A stretch of DNA of 64,000 nt from Chelativorans multitrophicus (GTDB lineage Bacteria > Pseudomonadota > Alphaproteobacteria > Rhizobiales > Rhizobiaceae), in NCBI RefSeq assembly GCF_011317445.1, contig NZ_JAAAPL010000001.1:1240001-1304000 (forward strand), read 5' to 3'. Below, in pieces: positions 9,096 through 17,247 of the stretch. The notes under the pieces were generated by a model. The model worked only from the letters and a program-made list of their open reading frames with translations, had not been told where the DNA came from and did no database searches. The translations under genes were made by a program, and so were the position numbers. Positions within the stretch are counted from its first letter, which is position 1, and each line of letters begins with the position of its first letter.

Positions 9096-9473
9096 ATGGA
9101 ACCCGTCAACCTGTTCGATCTGGCCACGCAGCAGGCGCGGTGGCTTTCGGTCCGCCAGGCAGCGGTGGCCGGCAACATCGCAAACATCAACACGCCCAGC
9201 TACAAGGCGCTGGACGTGGAGCCCTTCGAGAAAGTGCTGGACGGCACACGTGTCGCCATGCAGGCCACCCACGCTCAGCACCAGCATACCGGGGTTACGC
9301 CTGCCTCCTTCTCGCTCGACGAGAGCGAAAACCCCAAGATGCTGCCGTCCGAGAACAGTGTCGTGCTTGAGGATGAGCTGGTGAAAGCTGGGGAAGTGCG
9401 CCGTGCATTCGAGCTGAACACGGCGATTGTGAAGGCCTTTCACCGCATGATCCTGATGACGGCGAAGGGCTGA
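9096..9473 (+). CDS. flgB: Flagellar basal-body rod protein FlgB
   Basis: FlgB is a proximal rod subunit. The product (125 residues from the ATG at 9096, [21 protein letters not shown]) matches the family in length and in the motif [22 protein letters not shown] second in-frame ATG at 9066 would add ten residues; I prefer 9096 by analogy with rhizobial FlgB N termini. The ribosome site is weak for both. flgC follows after two bases. Confidence 0.93.
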   Translation: MEPVNLFDLATQQARWLSVRQAAVAGNIANINTPSYKALDVEPFEKVLDGTRVAMQATHAQHQHTGVTPASFSLDESENPKMLPSENSVVLEDELVKAGEVRRAFELNTAIVKAFHRMILMTAKG

Positions 9474-9475
9474 CC

Positions 9476-9895
9476 ATGGACCCGTTATCCACCGCCGTAA
9501 AAATTGCAGGATCGGGCCTTGCCGCCCAATCGGAGCGCATGCGCGTGGTCTCGGAAAATCTTGCCAACGCACAATCGACAAGCGAGGTGCCGGGCGGAGA
9601 TCCCTACCGCCGAAAGACGATCAGCTTCGCCGCGGAACTGGGTCGCGGAAACGGCGGCGCCATGGTCGAGGTTTCCGCCATCGCGCGCGACCCGGCCGAA
9701 TTTCCGGTCGAATACATGCCTGGCCATGAGGCCGCAGACGAGTTCGGCTACGTGAAAATGCCCAACGTCAACATGCTGGTCGAGATGGCCGACATGCGCG
9801 AGGCGAACCGCGGGTACGAGGCCAACCTTCAGGTCGTCAAACAGGCGCGTGAACTCATCTCGATGACGATCGACCTTCTGCGGAGCAACGGATGA
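9476..9895 (+). CDS. flgC: Flagellar basal-body rod protein FlgC
   Basis: FlgC is a proximal rod subunit. The 139 residues show the rod family N terminus with [17 protein letters not shown], the [12 protein letters not shown] segment typical of FlgC, and the C-terminal coiled segment [24 protein letters not shown]. It overlaps fliE by four bases (ATGA). Confidence 0.96.
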   Translation: MDPLSTAVKIAGSGLAAQSERMRVVSENLANAQSTSEVPGGDPYRRKTISFAAELGRGNGGAMVEVSAIARDPAEFPVEYMPGHEAADEFGYVKMPNVNMLVEMADMREANRGYEANLQVVKQARELISMTIDLLRSNG

Positions 9896-10200
9896 TTTCC
9901 GGAATTGGAAACATAACCAATCTTCCCTCGACCGGCACGGAATCCGTGCTGCAGCAGGCGGAAACGGCCGCTCCGACAGACGGCGACGCCTTCTCGGCCA
10001 TGGTGAGCGAACTGGCCACCAACACCGTCTCTCGCCTTACGAAGGCAGAAAACCTTTCGCTCCAGGCATTGCAGGGGGATGGCGACACGCGCGCCGTCGT
10101 CGATGCGGTCATGGATGCCGAACAATCGCTGCAGGCGGCGATCGCCATTCGCGACAAAATCGTCTCCGCCTATCTGGAAATCAGCCGCATGGCGATCTGA
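9892..10200 (+). CDS. fliE: Flagellar hook-basal body protein FliE
   Basis: FliE joins the MS ring to the rod. The 102-residue product contains the family pattern in the second half ([46 protein letters not shown]). Size, position after flgC and translational overlap agree. Confidence 0.95.
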   Translation: MISGIGNITNLPSTGTESVLQQAETAAPTDGDAFSAMVSELATNTVSRLTKAENLSLQALQGDGDTRAVVDAVMDAEQSLQAAIAIRDKIVSAYLEISRMAI

Positions 10201-10210
10201 GGAGTAGCCC

Positions 10211-10999
10211 TTGAAAGCCCTTTCCATCGCCGCGACCGGCATGTCCGCCCAGCAAACCAATCTGGAGGTCATCGCCAACAACATCGCCAATATCAACACG
10301 ACCGGCTTCAAGCGGGCGCGGGCGGAGTTCTCCGACCTTCTATACCAGGTCGAGCGCTTGCAGGGCGTGCCGGAGCGGGCCAATCAGAATATCGTGCCCG
10401 AAGGCGCCAATATCGGCCTCGGCGTCAAGACCGCGGCGGTGCGCAACGTGCATGTGCAGGGCTCGCTGACCAACACCGGCAATAAGCTGGATATGGCCCT
10501 TGTGGGCAAGGGCTGGTTCCAGATCGAGGGAGCCGACGGGGAGCCGCTCTACAGCCGCGCGGGCGCCTTCAACACCAATGCCACCGGCCAGCTCGTCACG
10601 GTGGACGGGTTTCCCGTAACGCCTGCAATCACGATCCCAGCCGATGCGGTGGAGGTGATCGTCAACAAGTCTGGCCAGGTTTTCGCCCGCATCGACGGGC
10701 AGGCCGACCTGCAGGAGCTCGGCCAGCTCACCCTCGCGAATTTCTCGAACGAGGCGGGGCTTGCTCCGATCGGAAACAATCTCTTCCGCGAGACACCCGC
10801 TTCAGGTCCAGCCACGATCGGCGTTCCGGGGGATCCCGGCTTTGCCACGGTGGAGCAGGGCTATCTGGAGGCCTCCAACGTAGATCCGGTGAAGGAGATC
10901 ACCGAACTGATCTCGGCGCAGCGCGCATACGAGATGAACTCCAAGGTCATCACCGCGGCCGATGAAATGGCTGCGACCGTGACACAAGCGATGCGATAG
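10211..10999 (+). CDS. flgG: Flagellar distal rod protein FlgG
   Basis: FlgG builds the distal rod. It has the standard 262-residue length, the N terminus [46 protein letters not shown] and the C-terminal segment [34 protein letters not shown]. The ribosome site is GGAG nine bases before the ATG. flgA starts one base after its stop. Confidence 0.97.
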   Translation: MKALSIAATGMSAQQTNLEVIANNIANINTTGFKRARAEFSDLLYQVERLQGVPERANQNIVPEGANIGLGVKTAAVRNVHVQGSLTNTGNKLDMALVGKGWFQIEGADGEPLYSRAGAFNTNATGQLVTVDGFPVTPAITIPADAVEVIVNKSGQVFARIDGQADLQELGQLTLANFSNEAGLAPIGNNLFRETPASGPATIGVPGDPGFATVEQGYLEASNVDPVKEITELISAQRAYEMNSKVITAADEMAATVTQAMR

Positions 11000-11000
11000 A

Positions 11001-11474
11001 ATGCGAAGCGGCGCAGGCACGAGAAGGATTTTCCTGGCGGGGCTGCTTGCCGCGCTACCTCTTTTCGCTATGCCCGCGCATGCGCAGGAGGTGGTCGTGG
11101 TGCCGACGCGGGTGATCTACCCCGGCGAGACTGTCTCCGCGGAAGCGCTTCAGGAGATGATGCTGCGGCAGCCCCCGCGCGGGGCTGCCTCCATCGCACG
11201 GACACCCGGCGACCTGGAAGGCAAGGTTGCGCGCCGCACGCTTTTGCCGGGACGGCTTATTCCCCTCTCCTATGTACGCGAGCCATATCTGGTGGAGCAG
11301 GGTTCGACTGTCACGGCGGTCTTCACCGACGGCCCGCTGACAATCTCGGTCCTGGCAGTGCCGCTGCAGCCGGGCGCCGCAGGCGATTTCATCAAGGTGC
11401 GCAACGTGGACAGCGGCGCGGTCTTCACCGGGATCGTCATGCAGGACGGCACCGTCAAGGTCGGGGCGTCATGA
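11001..11474 (+). CDS. flgA: Flagellar P-ring assembly chaperone FlgA
   Basis: FlgA is the periplasmic chaperone for P-ring protein FlgI. The 157-residue protein has a Sec signal peptide (basic start, hydrophobic core, cleavage near AHA-QE) and an SAF-type domain (VIYPGETVSAEALQEMML, then ARRTLLPGRLIPLSYVRE). It lies directly before flgI with an ATGA overlap, so the chaperone and its client are coupled. Confidence 0.94.
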   Translation: MRSGAGTRRIFLAGLLAALPLFAMPAHAQEVVVVPTRVIYPGETVSAEALQEMMLRQPPRGAASIARTPGDLEGKVARRTLLPGRLIPLSYVREPYLVEQGSTVTAVFTDGPLTISVLAVPLQPGAAGDFIKVRNVDSGAVFTGIVMQDGTVKVGAS

Positions 11475-12580
11475 TCCTCAGAGCGTTCCTATGGGGGCTG
11501 ATGCTTTTCCTTGCCGCAGCACCGGCTGGCGCAGCGAGCAAGACCCAGATCAAGCACATCGCCCAGCTTCAGGCCGCCCGCGACAACCAGCTCGTGGGCT
11601 ATGGTCTGGTTATCGGGTTAAACCGCACCGGCGACAGCTTGCGCAACGCTCCTTTTACGGAACAGTCGATGCGTGCGATGCTCCAGAACCTGGGCATCGC
11701 TTCCGAGGACGGGCGATCCCGTGCGGAGAATGTGGCCGCCGTCATCGTGACGGCCAATCTGCCGCCCTTCGTTCAGTCCGGCGCGCGGATTGATGTCACC
11801 GTCTCCTCGCTTGGCGATGCAAGCTCCCTTGCAGGCGGCACATTGGTGATGACGCCGCTGCGCGCCGCCGATGGCGAAATCTATGCGGTCGCTCAAGGCT
11901 CCGTCATCGTGTCCGGTTTCAATGCCCAGGGACAGGCAGAGACGCTCACACAGGGCGTTCCGACCTCCGGCCGAGTGCCCAATGGAGCCATCATCGAGCG
12001 CAGCGTCACCGCCTCCTTCGACGAACTGCTGGCACTGACGCTACAGCTCAGGAACCCGGACTTTTCAACGGCCGTTCGCGTCGCAGACGTGGTCAATGCC
12101 TATACAAGCCGGCATTTCGGCGCACCGCTCGCCAGTGAACAGGATTCACGGACCGTCATCATCAAGAAGCCGAAAGGTGTCTCAGCCGCCCGCTTTTACG
12201 CGCAAATCGAGAATCTTCCCGTCGAGGTGGATGCGCCGGCGCGCGTTGTCGTGGATGAGCGCACCGGAACGGTGGTGATCGGAAGCGACGTTCGGATCTC
12301 GCGCGTGGCGATCAGCCATGGCGCCCTTACGGTGCGCGTCACCGAGATGCCGCGCGTGGTCCAGCCCGAGCCATTCTCCCGCGGGGAGACCGCGGTGGAG
12401 CCCTACACGGTGATCGACGCCACGCAGCCCGACGCCAGCGTGGCGGTGCTCGACGGGCCGGACCTGCAGACGCTCGTCTCGGGCCTCAACAGGCTCGGCG
12501 TAAAGCCGGATGGTATCATCGCGATCCTGCAAGGCATCAAGTCTGCCGGTGCTTTGCAGGGCGAACTGGTCTTGCAGTAG
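11471..12580 (+). CDS. flgI: Flagellar P-ring protein FlgI
   Basis: FlgI forms the periplasmic P ring around the rod. The 369 residues begin with a signal peptide (MILRAFLWGLMLFLAAAPAGA) and carry the strongly conserved block KHIAQLQAARDNQLVGYGLVIGLNRTGDS, followed by the typical GTLVMTPLRAADGEIYAVAQG segment. Confidence 0.97.
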   Translation: MILRAFLWGLMLFLAAAPAGAASKTQIKHIAQLQAARDNQLVGYGLVIGLNRTGDSLRNAPFTEQSMRAMLQNLGIASEDGRSRAENVAAVIVTANLPPFVQSGARIDVTVSSLGDASSLAGGTLVMTPLRAADGEIYAVAQGSVIVSGFNAQGQAETLTQGVPTSGRVPNGAIIERSVTASFDELLALTLQLRNPDFSTAVRVADVVNAYTSRHFGAPLASEQDSRTVIIKKPKGVSAARFYAQIENLPVEVDAPARVVVDERTGTVVIGSDVRISRVAISHGALTVRVTEMPRVVQPEPFSRGETAVEPYTVIDATQPDASVAVLDGPDLQTLVSGLNRLGVKPDGIIAILQGIKSAGALQGELVLQ

Positions 12581-12596
12581 GAGAATTAAAAAGGCC

Positions 12597-13115
12597 ATGA
12601 GCCTCCTTGGGAATGATAGCCGCCCGCCGGCCTCATGGAAGGCAGCCGCACTGACGGCGGCATTGCTGGCTGCGGGAACAACAGGTCTGCGCGGGGCCGA
12701 AGCAAATTCGGCTACCAGCCAGGATGAGGTGCAACGCTTCTGTACAAATATCGCCGACGAGGCCCGTGACAGGCGCTACATGCTCCAGTCGCAACAGCTC
12801 GAGACGCTAAAGGGCGAAGTGGAGAAGCGGATCGCCGCCCTTGAGGAAAAGCGCCGCGAGTACGAAGATTGGCTTGCACGTCGCGAGGCGTTTCTTGCCA
12901 AGGCCGAGGAAAACCTCGTGCAGATATATTCGAGCATGCGGCCGGACGCAGCCGCCGAACGGCTTGCGGAAGTGCGCATCGACCTTGCAGCCGCCATCCT
13001 GGTGAAGCTCGAGCCGCGCACGGCCGGCATCATCCTCAACGAAATGAACAGCAAAGCGGCCGCTGCGCTGACCGGCATCATGGCGAGCGCGGCACGCCCC
13101 GAGGACCCCTCATGA
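12597..13115 (+). CDS. motE: Motility protein MotE (periplasmic chaperone for MotC)
   Basis: The rhizobial MotE is a periplasmic chaperone for MotC. The 172-residue product starts at the ATG at 12597 (MSLLGNDSRPPASWKAAALT) with a signal-peptide-like helix. A long coiled coil follows (about residues 60-110, VEKRIAALEEKRREYEDWLARREAFLAKAEENL), then the MgtE-N-like end (LAAAILVKLEPRTAGIILNEMNSKAAAAL). It sits between flgI and flgH as in Sinorhizobium, and its stop overlaps the flgH start. Confidence 0.9.
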   Translation: MSLLGNDSRPPASWKAAALTAALLAAGTTGLRGAEANSATSQDEVQRFCTNIADEARDRRYMLQSQQLETLKGEVEKRIAALEEKRREYEDWLARREAFLAKAEENLVQIYSSMRPDAAAERLAEVRIDLAAAILVKLEPRTAGIILNEMNSKAAAALTGIMASAARPEDPS

Positions 13116-13819
13116 ACAAGATCGCAGGAACCCTGTTCCTCCTCGCCGGCCTTGCCATGGCCGGCTGCACGACGACCGAGGAGCTCGGCAAGCCGCCTGC
13201 GCTTTCGCCGGTGGGGTCCGGCGCCGAGCCGACCGCCATGCAAGCCTATCATTACCCGGACAGGCGGCAGGCCCATGTCAGCCGCTATTCGCTCTGGAGC
13301 GACCGGCAGAGCCGTCTGTTCACCGATCCCCGGGCGCTTGAGGTGGGCGATATCCTGACAGTCGTCATATCCATCAACGATAAGGCCAAATTCGAGAATG
13401 AATCGGAACGGTCCCGGCAGGCGACGCGCAATCTCGGCCTAGCCGGTACGTTCGCGATCGGCAGCGCGACCGGTTCGGCGGAAGCCGACGCGGATATCGG
13501 CTCCGGCACATCGACCGTCGGCTCCGGCGCAACGAAACGCTCGGAGGATATGCGGCTGGTCATTGCCGCCATCGTGACGGAGAGGCTTCCAAACGGCAAC
13601 CTGCGCATCTCCGGCACGCAGGAGGTGCGCGTCAACGCCGAACTCAGGGTGCTTACCATCGCAGGGCTCGTGCGGCCCGCCGATATCGGGCCAAACAACA
13701 CGATTTCCTATGAACGGATTGCAGAAGCACGCATTTCCTACGGTGGGCGGGGAAGGCTGACCGAGGTGCAACAGCCGCCATATGGCCAGCAGTTCCTCGA
13801 TACTGTCCTGCCCTTCTGA
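13112..13819 (+). CDS. flgH: Flagellar L-ring lipoprotein FlgH
   Basis: FlgH forms the outer-membrane L ring. From the ATG at 13112 the 235-residue product has a lipoprotein signal with lipobox LAMAGC (Cys19). The body includes SLWSDRQSRLFTDPRALEVGDILTVVISINDKAKFENESER and the C-terminal ISYERIAEARISYGGRG, which are typical of FlgH. It overlaps motE by four bases. Confidence 0.96.
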   Translation: MNKIAGTLFLLAGLAMAGCTTTEELGKPPALSPVGSGAEPTAMQAYHYPDRRQAHVSRYSLWSDRQSRLFTDPRALEVGDILTVVISINDKAKFENESERSRQATRNLGLAGTFAIGSATGSAEADADIGSGTSTVGSGATKRSEDMRLVIAAIVTERLPNGNLRISGTQEVRVNAELRVLTIAGLVRPADIGPNNTISYERIAEARISYGGRGRLTEVQQPPYGQQFLDTVLPF

Positions 13820-13834
13820 TCGACAAGCGCAGCC

Positions 13835-14338
13835 ATGTCCCTCGTCGTTCAAGCAGAAACAACAAAAAAAGGTCCGTCGCTCATCATGCAGGCGGCGGCC
13901 CTGCTGGTTATGACGGCGCTTGCCGGAGGCATGGGATGGCTGACAGGCGCCTATCTGGAAGAGCGCAGCGCCTCCGGCCAATCGGAAAACGCCGGGAAAA
14001 CCGAGGTAGCCGTTCAGGAAGGGCAAGAGGGCAACGAGCCGGATAACGAGTCTCTTTCGAGCATCGTTGCGCTTGATCCCATCACCACCAATCTGGCCGA
14101 ACCGACCAGCATTTGGGTTCGAATGGAGTTGGCGCTTGTCTTCGAGGGGGAAAGCGATCCCACCCTCGCGCGCACCATTCATCAGGACCTATTCGCCTAT
14201 ATCCGTACTTTGCGACTGAAGCAGATCGAGAGCGCCAGCGGCTTTCAGCACCTGAAGTCGGATATTCTCGAGCGCGCGCGCATCCGCAGCGATGACCGCG
14301 TGAAGCAAGTATTGATCATGAGCTTCCTATACGAATGA
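13835..14338 (+). CDS. fliL: Flagellar basal body-associated protein FliL
   Basis: FliL is a single-pass protein that surrounds and supports the stator. The 167 residues have one membrane helix at about 17-40, an acidic linker, and a periplasmic domain with the conserved TNLAEPTSIWVRMELALVFE and DLFAYIRTLRLKQIESASGFQHLKSDI segments. Its last bases overlap the fliP start (ATGA). Confidence 0.94.
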   Translation: MSLVVQAETTKKGPSLIMQAAALLVMTALAGGMGWLTGAYLEERSASGQSENAGKTEVAVQEGQEGNEPDNESLSSIVALDPITTNLAEPTSIWVRMELALVFEGESDPTLARTIHQDLFAYIRTLRLKQIESASGFQHLKSDILERARIRSDDRVKQVLIMSFLYE

Positions 14339-15075
14339 TGCGCCTGCTTCTCGCTCTTCTCTTCGCAATCTTTGCCGGGACCCACCCGGCCGCCGCGCAG
14401 ACGCTCGATCTCGGTGCGCTCGCCGGTCAAGCCAATGGCTCGACAATTGGCTATATCATCCAGATTTTCGGTCTGCTGACGGTGCTCTCGATAGCGCCGG
14501 GCATTCTCATCATGGTGACGAGCTTCACCCGGTTCGTCATAGTGTTCTCGATCCTGCGCACCGGTATCGGCCTGCCCTCCACGCCAGCCAATCTCATCCT
14601 GGTCAGCCTGGCGCTTTTCATGACCTTCTACGTCATGGCGCCCACTTTCGATCGGGCATGGAGCGAGGGCGTGCGTCCGCTCATGGCCAACCAGATCGAC
14701 GAGACCACCGCCGTGGAACGCATCGCTGAGCCGTTTCGCGCGTTCATGAGCGCGAATGTGCGGGAGGAGGATTACACGCTCTTTGCCGATCTCGCCGCTG
14801 AACGCGGCGGAATCCAGCAGACGACGGATCAGGCAGATCTTCGGGTGCTTATCCCGGCATTCATGATCTCGGAAATCAGGCGCGGATTTGAAATTGGCTT
14901 TCTCATTGTGCTGCCCTTTCTCGTCATCGATCTGATCGTGGCGACGATCACCATGGCCATGGGCATGATGATGCTTCCGCCGACAGTCATATCCCTGCCC
15001 TTCAAGATCCTGTTCTTCGTTCTTATCGACGGTTGGAATCTGCTTGTAGGCAGCCTGGTCCGATCTTTCACTTAA
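14335..15075 (+). CDS. fliP: Flagellar export gate protein FliP
   Basis: FliP is the main pore subunit of the flagellar type III export gate. The 246-residue sequence has a cleavable-type signal peptide (MMRLLLALLFAIFAGTHPAAAQ), four membrane segments, the conserved MVTSFTRFVIVFSILRTGIGLPSTPANLILVSLALFMTFYVMAP block and the family ending VDGWNLLVGSL-like motif (IDGWNLLVGSLVRSFT). It ends the long rod operon; 186 noncoding bases then lead to the flagellin gene. Confidence 0.97.
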   Translation: MMRLLLALLFAIFAGTHPAAAQTLDLGALAGQANGSTIGYIIQIFGLLTVLSIAPGILIMVTSFTRFVIVFSILRTGIGLPSTPANLILVSLALFMTFYVMAPTFDRAWSEGVRPLMANQIDETTAVERIAEPFRAFMSANVREEDYTLFADLAAERGGIQQTTDQADLRVLIPAFMISEIRRGFEIGFLIVLPFLVIDLIVATITMAMGMMMLPPTVISLPFKILFFVLIDGWNLLVGSLVRSFT

Positions 15076-15261
15076 ACCGCCTTCCCCCGAAAAATCAGCT
15101 GACCGTCCGCTATTATCCTTTTGGTAGCAATTCGCGGGCATAAACACTGCCATGCATGACGGAGTGAGTTCGCGTCAGGACTCACGGCATGAGGCCTCTC
15201 CGTCATTGCCGGTAATGCCCGGTATGTCCCTCGTCAGTTTTGTTTAAGGGGCGTTTTTCCC
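15076..15261 (+). promoter_or_regulatory. Flagellin upstream region with nested inverted repeats
   Basis: The gap between fliP and the first flagellin gene must hold the flagellin promoter and leader. It contains two nested inverted repeats: outer arms TGACGGA (15157-15163) and TCCGTCA (15199-15205), inner arms GTGAGT (15164-15169) and ACTCAC (15180-15185). A short direct-repeat-like pair, GCCGGTAATG and CCCGGTATG, follows at about 15209-15226. An AAGGGG ribosome site is a dozen bases before the ATG. I cannot tell a DNA-binding operator from an RNA leader structure. Confidence 0.45.
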
Positions 15262-16131
15262 ATGGCTAGCATTAATACGAACGCGTCGGCGATGACGGCG
15301 CTGCAGACCCTCAACACCATTTCCAAGAACATGGCCACCACGCAGTCGCGCATCTCTACCGGCTTGCGCGTGGCCGAAGCTTCTGACAACGCCGCTTACT
15401 GGTCCATCGCGACCTCGATGAAGTCGGACAACAAGGCGCTTTCCAGCGTACAGGACGCGCTGGGTCTAGGCGCCGGCAAGCTGGACACGGCCTATACGGG
15501 CATCAACGAGGTGATCGGCACGGTCGACAAGATCAAGCAGAAGCTGGTGAGCGCGCGTGGCGCCAGCCAGGAAGACCAGCAGAAGATCCAGACCGAGATC
15601 GAAGCTCTCCAGGAACACATCACTTCGGTTGTCGGCAACTCGAACTATGCGGGTTCCAACATCCTGCAAGACGGTACCGATGTAAACATCGTCTCCTCGT
15701 ATAACCGCACGGGCGCGACAGTTGCCATCGATGAGATCACGATCACCGGCTCTTCCGCACAAGTGCTGAGTGACGACGCGTCGGCGGGCATTGTTTCGGG
15801 GATTGTCGCCAGCACGTTCTTCGACGCTTCGGGAGCGGCTATTGACGATACGGCGATCGATACCGCGCTTGGAACCGTCGAAACCGCGCTCGCCTCTCTC
15901 GCAGAGCAGGCGTCGGTGCTGGGTGCCGCCAAGTCGCGCGTAGACCTGCAGAAGGATTTCGTGTCCAAGCTGTCGGATGCGATCGACCGCGGTGTCGGCC
16001 AGCTGGTTGACGCTGACATGAACGAGGAATCGGCTCGTCTTTCGGCGCTCCAGGTCCAGCAGCAGCTTGGCGTGCAGGCGCTCTCGATCGCCAACCAGAA
16101 CACGCAGGGCATTCTCTCGCTGTTCCGCTGA
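15262..16131 (+). CDS. Flagellin (first copy)
   Basis: This is a 289-residue filament subunit. The D0/D1 domains are complete: MASINTNASAMTALQTLNTISKNMATTQSRISTGLRVAEASDNAAYWSIAT at the start, and the mirrored GVGQLVDADMNEESARLSALQVQQQLGVQALSIANQNTQGILSLFR at the end. The central variable part is short (about residues 145-210). The N-terminal region that matches the plant flg22 epitope reads ISTGLRVAEASDNAAYWSIA, as in rhizobial flagellins known not to elicit. A strong terminator follows, so it is probably its own transcript. It resembles the next gene closely at both ends and differs in the middle. Confidence 0.96.
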   Translation: MASINTNASAMTALQTLNTISKNMATTQSRISTGLRVAEASDNAAYWSIATSMKSDNKALSSVQDALGLGAGKLDTAYTGINEVIGTVDKIKQKLVSARGASQEDQQKIQTEIEALQEHITSVVGNSNYAGSNILQDGTDVNIVSSYNRTGATVAIDEITITGSSAQVLSDDASAGIVSGIVASTFFDASGAAIDDTAIDTALGTVETALASLAEQASVLGAAKSRVDLQKDFVSKLSDAIDRGVGQLVDADMNEESARLSALQVQQQLGVQALSIANQNTQGILSLFR

Positions 16132-16160
16132 TCGGCCGAACAGAAGAGACCTGAAAGCCG

Positions 16161-16190
16161 AAGGGCCGCCTTTGAGGCGGCCCTTTTTTT
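16161..16190 (+). terminator. Rho-independent terminator of the first flagellin gene
   Basis: A ten-base-pair GC-rich stem (AAGGGCCGCC and GGCGGCCCTT) with the loop TTTGA is followed at once by a run of seven T. It begins 29 bases after the flagellin stop codon and is the clearest intrinsic terminator in the window. Confidence 0.93.
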
Positions 16191-16204
16191 GTTGCGGTTT
16201 CAGG

Positions 16205-16247
16205 TTAAGCAATCGTTAACCATAAACTTGTACCTATCGTTAACCAT
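16205..16247 (+). promoter_or_regulatory. CtrA-type binding sites upstream of the second flagellin gene
   Basis: The sequence TTAAGCAATCGTTAACC at 16205-16221 is an exact TTAA-N7-TTAACC match to the CtrA consensus known in alphaproteobacteria. It is part of a direct repeat: ATCGTTAACCAT occurs at 16212-16223 and again at 16236-16247, each carrying the CtrA 8-mer TTAACCAT. The second copy is 40 bases from the GTG start. The match is seen directly; CtrA control is inference. Confidence 0.65.
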
Positions 16248-16286
16248 CATGCCCGCAGGGGCGCGGGAAGACGAAGGGGCAAGCGC

Positions 16287-17168
16287 GTGGCAAGCATCAT
16301 GACAAATACCTCTGCGATGGTGGCATTGCAGAGTCTGAAGGCAACCAACAAAGCGCTCGAAACTGTCCAGGGGCGTATTTCCACCGGTTACCGGGTGGCC
16401 GAAGCCAGCGACAATGCGGCTTACTGGTCCATTGCCACCACGATGCGATCGGACAACAAGGCGCTCTCCGCCATCCAGGATTCCCTCGGGCTCGGTGCCG
16501 GACGGATCGACATTGCCTATACCGCGATGGACGACGTCATCGAGGCTGTTGACGCGATCAAAACCAAGCTGATCAATGCGCGCGGCGCAAGCGCGGAAAA
16601 CCAGGAAAAGATCCAGGCCGAGATCGACATCCTTCAGGACCAGATCAAGTCGGCAGCGATCGGCGCCAGCTACGCCGGTACCAACATACTTGCAACCGAT
16701 AGCGCGGGACCGCTGGACATTGCCGCTTCCTACAACCGCGCCTCGGACGGCACGGTCAGTATCGGCACGATCTCCGTCGATCTTGCGGGAATCACTCTGT
16801 TTGCCGCGGACGGCACGACAACCGACGCGACGCAGCATCTTGCGCATGACGTCATGCAGATCGATCTCGTGGCCAACGGAGACGAAGCTTCGATCGACGC
16901 ATATCTGGAAGACATCGAGACCGCGCTTGCCGCAATGTCCACCGCGGCGGCAAACCTGGGATCAGCAAAGAACCGCCTCGACCTGCAAAAGGACTTCGTT
17001 TCCAATCTCATGGATTCGATCGAACGAGGCGTAGGCCAACTCGTCGATGCCGACATGAACGAGGAATCGACCCGCCTTCAGGCTCTTCAGGTTCAGCAAC
17101 AGCTGGGCATTCAGGCTTTGTCCATCGCCAACCAGAACGCCCAAAACATCCTGTCCCTGTTCAAATAA
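16287..17168 (+). CDS. Flagellin (second copy, GTG start)
   Basis: A 293-residue filament subunit with complete conserved ends (MASIMTNTSAMVALQSLKATNKALETVQGRISTGYRVAEASDNAAYWSIATTM; ending LGIQALSIANQNAQNILSLFK) and a different central domain from the first copy. The family N terminus fixes the start at a GTG at 16287, with GAAGGGG upstream. The unusual start codon may keep its output below that of the ATG-initiated first copy. It has its own upstream region with CtrA-type sites, so the two flagellins can be expressed at different times. Confidence 0.95.
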   Translation: MASIMTNTSAMVALQSLKATNKALETVQGRISTGYRVAEASDNAAYWSIATTMRSDNKALSAIQDSLGLGAGRIDIAYTAMDDVIEAVDAIKTKLINARGASAENQEKIQAEIDILQDQIKSAAIGASYAGTNILATDSAGPLDIAASYNRASDGTVSIGTISVDLAGITLFAADGTTTDATQHLAHDVMQIDLVANGDEASIDAYLEDIETALAAMSTAAANLGSAKNRLDLQKDFVSNLMDSIERGVGQLVDADMNEESTRLQALQVQQQLGIQALSIANQNAQNILSLFK

Positions 17169-17178
17169 AACAGCCTTC

Positions 17179-17206
17179 CTCCTGAGACGGCCCGCCCGCG
17201 CAGGAG
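17179..17206 (+). other. Weak stem-loop after the second flagellin gene
   Basis: Arms CTCCTG (17179-17184) and CAGGAG (17201-17206) flank a GC-rich 16-base interior. There is no T run, so it is at best a weak terminator or an RNA-stability element in the 79-base gap before fliF. Confidence 0.3.
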
Positions 17207-17247
17207 CTCGAATGGTTCGCACAAGCTTCACCTCCTAGGCTGGAATC

